Assembly (NCBI GenBank): GCA_903834645.1
Contig: CAILKA010000524.1
Coordinates: 1 to 15,783, forward strand
DNA length: 15,783 bases
Reading direction: 5' to 3'
DNA from: an uncultured beta proteobacterium
GTDB taxonomy: Bacteria > Pseudomonadota > Gammaproteobacteria > Burkholderiales > Burkholderiaceae_C
Each line of letters starts with the position of its first letter. The first letter of the stretch is position 1. This document shows positions 12,741-15,783 of the stretch, in pieces. The position numbers were made by a program, and so were the translations under genes. Below the pieces are notes generated by a model. It saw only the letters and a list, made by a program, of their open reading frames with translations, did no database searches and had not been told where the DNA came from.

Positions 12741-14624
12741 ATGAACCCTCCCTCCCGCGGCCCGGTGCGCCGAGCGCTCGGCGGCCTGTGGCGCTTCGTG
12801 GACGGCACGCGCCGACTCGTCTTCAACCTGCTCTTCCTCGCCGTCATCGTGGCGCTCGTGGCCGCCGCCGTGAGCGGCGGCCCGAAGCGGCTGCAGGAGC
12901 GCACCGTGCTCGTGCTCGACCTCAAGGGGCCGATCGTCGAGCAGACGCCAGGCGGTGCGCGCGATGCGGCGCTCAAGCAGCTCACGGGCGAGGAGGAGGG
13001 CCAGACGCGGCTGCGCGACGTGGTGGGGGCCCTCGACTGGGCGGCGCGAGACGCCTCGATCGAGCGCGTGCTGCTCATGCCCGACGACTTCGCCGGCGCA
13101 GGCCTGGCCACGCTGCGCGAGGTGGCCTCCGCGATCGAGCGCGTGAAGGCGGCGGGCAAGCAGGTGGTGGCCTGGGGCTCGTCCTACAGCCAGGGCTCCT
13201 ACTACCTGGCCGCGCACGCCAGCGAGGTCTACCTGCACCCGATGGGCGGCGTGGGTCTGGAGGGCTACGGGCGGCTGCGCAACTACTACCGCGACGCCTT
13301 CGACCGTCTGGGGGTGAGCGCCAACGTCGTGCGGGTGGGCCGCTACAAGAATGCCGCCGAGCCCTTCTTCGCCAATGCGCCGTCCAAGGAGACGCTCGAG
13401 TCCGAGGCCTACCTCTACGACGCGCTGTGGGCGCTCTACACCACGGGCGTGGAGCGCGCGCGCAAGCTCGAGCCCGGCAGCGTCATGCGCGGCATCGACG
13501 GCCTGCCCGGCAACCTCAAGGCCGTAGGCGGCGATCTGGCGGCCCTGGCGCTGCAGCTGCGCCTGGTCGACGGACTCAAGACGCGCGACGAGCTGCGCAC
13601 GTTGCTCATCGAGCGTGGCGCGCCCGACGAGGGCGGCAAGACCTTCCGCCAGGTGCGCCTGGCCGACTACCTGGCGCACGTCAAGCCCCCCTCGACAGGC
13701 GATGCGGTGGGCATCGTCGTGGCCGAGGGCGAGATCAGCGACGGCTACGCCCCGCCCGGACGCATCGGCGGGCGCTCCACGGCCGATCTCATCCGAAAGG
13801 CACGCGACGACGAACGCGTCAAGGCACTGGTGCTGCGGGTGGACTCGCCTGGCGGCAGCGCCTTCGGCTCGGAGCTCGTGCGTCGCGAGCTCGAGCTCAC
13901 GCGCGCAGCGGGCAAGCCGGTGGTGGTCTCCATGGGCGACCTCGCCGCCTCGGGTGGCTACTGGATCTCGATGGCCGCCGACCAGGTCATCGCCGACGCG
14001 GCCACGATCACGGGCTCCATCGGCGTGTTCGGCATGCTGCCCACGGCGCCTGCGCTGATGGACAAGCTCTCGGTGCGCACGGGCGGGCATGCCACGACGT
14101 GGCTGGCCACCGCCTATGACCCACGGCGGCCGCTGGACACTCGGTTTGCCCAGCTCGTCGAGACCGCCATCGGCCACATCTACACCGACTTCCTCGCGCG
14201 CGTGGCCACGGCGCGCAAGAGCACGCCAGCCAAGATCGACGAGGTCGCGCAGGGTCGCGTGTGGACGGGCCAGCAGGCGCTCGAGCGCGGGCTCGTCGAC
14301 CGCACCGGCTCGCTGCGCGAGGCGGTGCAGCAGGCCGCGGCGCTGGCCAAGCTCGACGAGCAGGCGCCGCTGCGCTGGATCGAGCGCGAGCCCGGGCGGC
14401 TGCAGCAGCTGGCCTCGCTGCTGGAGGCGCGCGTGGTGCAGGCCTTCGGGCCCGCGTTCGGAGCAGGGCTGGGCCCGTTGGGTGGGGACCCATCCCGGGC
14501 GCTCGCGGCCGCTGGCGCCGTGTCGCCTCATTTCGCGAGCGACCTCGGGTGGCTCATGGAGGCGGTCCAGCAGGGCGGTCCGCGTGCGGCCTTCGCCCAC
14601 TGCCTGTGCCGCATCGAGCCCTGA
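12741..14624 (+). CDS. sppA: Signal peptide peptidase SppA, long (67K) form
   Basis: The 627-residue S49-family serine protease degrades signal peptides left in the inner membrane. It has one N-terminal membrane helix (about 26-46) and two tandem S49-type domains, matching E. coli SppA in size (618). The catalytic Lys is K203 in RYKNAAEPF and the nucleophile is S404 in MGDLAASGGYW; both match the E. coli Lys/Ser dyad by motif. VDSPGGSAFGSELVRREL (368-385) is the conserved segment before the nucleophile. The ATG at 12741 has a good AGGAG. It is divergent from the AEC permease and is followed by 131 nt without a gene. Confidence 0.95.
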   Translation: MNPPSRGPVRRALGGLWRFVDGTRRLVFNLLFLAVIVALVAAAVSGGPKRLQERTVLVLDLKGPIVEQTPGGARDAALKQLTGEEEGQTRLRDVVGALDWAARDASIERVLLMPDDFAGAGLATLREVASAIERVKAAGKQVVAWGSSYSQGSYYLAAHASEVYLHPMGGVGLEGYGRLRNYYRDAFDRLGVSANVVRVGRYKNAAEPFFANAPSKETLESEAYLYDALWALYTTGVERARKLEPGSVMRGIDGLPGNLKAVGGDLAALALQLRLVDGLKTRDELRTLLIERGAPDEGGKTFRQVRLADYLAHVKPPSTGDAVGIVVAEGEISDGYAPPGRIGGRSTADLIRKARDDERVKALVLRVDSPGGSAFGSELVRRELELTRAAGKPVVVSMGDLAASGGYWISMAADQVIADAATITGSIGVFGMLPTAPALMDKLSVRTGGHATTWLATAYDPRRPLDTRFAQLVETAIGHIYTDFLARVATARKSTPAKIDEVAQGRVWTGQQALERGLVDRTGSLREAVQQAAALAKLDEQAPLRWIEREPGRLQQLASLLEARVVQAFGPAFGAGLGPLGGDPSRALAAAGAVSPHFASDLGWLMEAVQQGGPRAAFAHCLCRIEP

Positions 14625-14710
14625 ATGCGCAGGTGCCTGGCGTGAATTCGTACGCGCCCGGAGGCTGAAGACGCGCCGGCAGGCTCAGGTTCGAGCCGGC
14701 TGCAGCCGAA

Positions 14711-14733
14711 AACCCGGTGCACGCCGCCGGGTT
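14711..14733. repeat. Inverted repeat between sppA and the HDOD gene, possible terminator
   Basis: AACCCGG (14711-14717) and CCGGGTT (14727-14733) form a 7-bp stem with a 9-nt loop. Read on the plus strand no T-run follows, so intrinsic termination of sppA would be weak; read on the minus strand four Ts follow the stem. It lies 22 bp before the HDOD start codon and could also be an operator or affect that gene's leader. Confidence 0.35.
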
Positions 14734-14755
14734 GGCCGGGGGCGCGCGCGTGCCC

Positions 14756-15783
14756 ATGAGCGACCTACCAGCATCCACGCCATCTGCTGCCTCACCTGCC
14801 GCGTCACCTGCCGCGTCACCCGCCACTGCGCCACCTTCCCCGGGCGGCCCGCAGGCCGAGACCGCGCAGCCCGGCGCTGAAGCGGTCGGCACGGGCGCGG
14901 ATGCCCAGGCCGCCCAGGCCGCCCAAGCCGATACACCCTCCGGCCAAGCGGACTCGGCACCCGGCTCCGAGGAGGCCCAGGAACGCGAGGTGCGGCTGCG
15001 CGCCTTGCTCGGGCGGCTGTCGGCCAGCCCGGAGTTCCCGTCCTTGCGCGAGTCGGTGCGCGCCATCCAGAAGGTGGCCCGCAACGAGCGCGCCCACCTG
15101 CGGGCGCTGTCCGACGAGATCCTGCAGGACCTGTCGCTGTCGAGCAAGCTGCTGCGCCTGGTCAACGCCGCGTTCTACCGCAGCGCCGGGGGCGCGGAGG
15201 TCGACTCCGTCTCGCGGGCCGTGGCGGTGATGGGCGTGGATGCGATCGGGCGGCTGGCCGCATCGATGAAGCTCTTCGAGCGGCTGCCCCAGTCGATGCA
15301 CGGCACGCGTGTGCAGGCGGAATTCGCCCGCGCGTTGCTGGCGGCGCTGGCTGCGCATGAGCTGCACCCCTCGATCAAGGAGGGCGAGACGGTGTACCTG
15401 GCGGGCCTGTTCCAGAACCTGGGGCGCCTGCTCGTGTGGATGCACTTCCCGCAGGAGGCGCAGCAGGTGGAGGCGGCCGCAGGCCGGGAGCTCGATCTCA
15501 CCGGCCCCAGCGACGAGGACGGCGCAACGCGCCAGGCACGGCGTGCGGCCCTGGAAGCGCGCCACGCCGGGCAGCTCCTGGGCCTGTCCTATCCCGAGAT
15601 CGGTGTCGAGGTGGCGCGCCTGTGGGGGTGGCCCAGCACGATGCTGCGCGCGATGCAGCCCATGGCCCCCGAGGACTACCAGGGCCCGCGCCCGGGCGAG
15701 GACCGGGTGCGGCTGGTAGCCTCGCTGGCCAACCAGATGGCCGATGTGATCGCCGACACGCCCCAGGAGGCGCTGGTGGACGC
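14756..15783 (+). CDS. HDOD-domain signalling protein (3' truncated by window)
   Basis: 342 residues are visible and the frame runs off the right edge. Residues 1-78 are low-complexity (Ala, Pro, Ser, Gln) and probably disordered. An HDOD domain follows from about residue 80, with the typical FPSLRESVRAIQKVA opening, the LSDEILQDLSLSSKLLRLVNAAFY helix (118-141) and the MGVDAIGRLAASMKLF segment (159-174). The expected metal-binding HD pair is replaced by Q220-N221 in LFQNLGRLL, as usual in HDOD proteins, so no phosphohydrolase activity is expected. These proteins act as signalling or scaffold modules. A further C-terminal domain may lie beyond the window. The ATG at 14756 is chosen; a GTG two codons upstream is possible and no good Shine-Dalgarno is seen. 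Confidence 0.85.
   Translation, partial: MSDLPASTPSAASPAASPAASPATAPPSPGGPQAETAQPGAEAVGTGADAQAAQAAQADTPSGQADSAPGSEEAQEREVRLRALLGRLSASPEFPSLRESVRAIQKVARNERAHLRALSDEILQDLSLSSKLLRLVNAAFYRSAGGAEVDSVSRAVAVMGVDAIGRLAASMKLFERLPQSMHGTRVQAEFARALLAALAAHELHPSIKEGETVYLAGLFQNLGRLLVWMHFPQEAQQVEAAAGRELDLTGPSDEDGATRQARRAALEARHAGQLLGLSYPEIGVEVARLWGWPSTMLRAMQPMAPEDYQGPRPGEDRVRLVASLANQMADVIADTPQEALVD
14792..14827 (+). repeat. 12-bp tandem repeat in the HDOD N-terminal linker
   Basis: TCACCTGCCGCG occurs twice in a row (14792, 14804) and a diverged third copy starts at 14816. It encodes Ser-Pro-Ala-Ala repeats. The period keeps the reading frame, so copy-number change would only lengthen or shorten the linker. 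Confidence 0.75.
14903..14929 (+). repeat. 9-bp tandem repeat in the HDOD N-terminal linker
   Basis: GCCCAGGCC occurs twice and GCCCAAGCC once, in direct succession. It encodes Ala-Gln-Ala triplets in the low-complexity linker and also keeps the frame. Confidence 0.75.

Noticed and set aside
12663..14600. 645-codon minus-strand open frame opposite sppA
   Set aside because: It lacks any motif and is fully antisense to sppA, which has all catalytic residues.

Overview
The window is very GC-rich (I estimate near 70 %, not counted) and densely packed with genes on both strands. The organism looks like a betaproteobacterium of the order Burkholderiales. The reasons are the hemE-priA order, a methionine synthase split into modules (only the homocysteine-methylating one is here), and the style of the HDOD and GGDEF/EAL proteins. 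Genus cannot be decided from sequence alone. No rRNA, tRNA, insertion sequence, CRISPR array or phage gene was seen; this is ordinary chromosomal sequence.

Layout. Positions 1-112 hold the end of a DUF3108-like gene. 194-1693 encodes a membrane-anchored c-di-GMP protein with a degenerate GGDEF (ASDEF) and an intact EAL domain; its stop codon lies in a 12-bp tandem repeat. A small single-domain rhodanese (1778-2173, minus) is divergent from the stand-alone MetH homocysteine methyltransferase module (2210-3283). 3347-5340 on the minus strand is a likely operon of two half-size YeeE/YedE sulfur-transport proteins followed by a phosphofructokinase. Divergent from it lie a persulfide dioxygenase of the Blh/ETHE1 type (5472-6332) and, 2 nt later, a SulP anion transporter with a STAS domain (6335-8095). 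The two arms share an AT-rich control region with a perfect 13-bp dyad. hemE (8103-9203) follows, then a 337-bp gene-free stretch with DnaA-box-like sequences and a long imperfect hairpin, then priA (9541-11679). An AEC-family permease (11693-12661, minus) is convergent with priA, and a long-form signal peptide peptidase SppA (12741-14624) is divergent from the permease. The window ends inside an HDOD-domain protein (14756 onward).

How the genes work together. The clearest functional unit is 4451-8095, a sulfide/persulfide module. The YeeE/YedE halves would move reduced sulfur species, Blh would oxidise glutathione persulfide to sulfite, and SulP would move the resulting sulfite or sulfate. 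The rhodanese nearby could feed or drain the same sulfane-sulfur pool. No sulfide-responsive repressor is in the window, so the operator's partner would be encoded elsewhere. The EAL protein and the HDOD protein are signalling proteins; hemE, priA, metH and sppA are housekeeping.

The most interesting non-coding signals are three. (i) Three start codons (194, 2210, 8103) each lie exactly 6 nt after a -10-like hexamer, which suggests leaderless mRNAs; at hemE the -10 contains the stop codon of sulP. (ii) The hemE-priA gap holds a nested inverted repeat flanked by DnaA-box-like sequences. (iii) Short tandem repeats sit on the stop codons of the EAL gene and of metH. I did not find an obviously new defence or mobile system.
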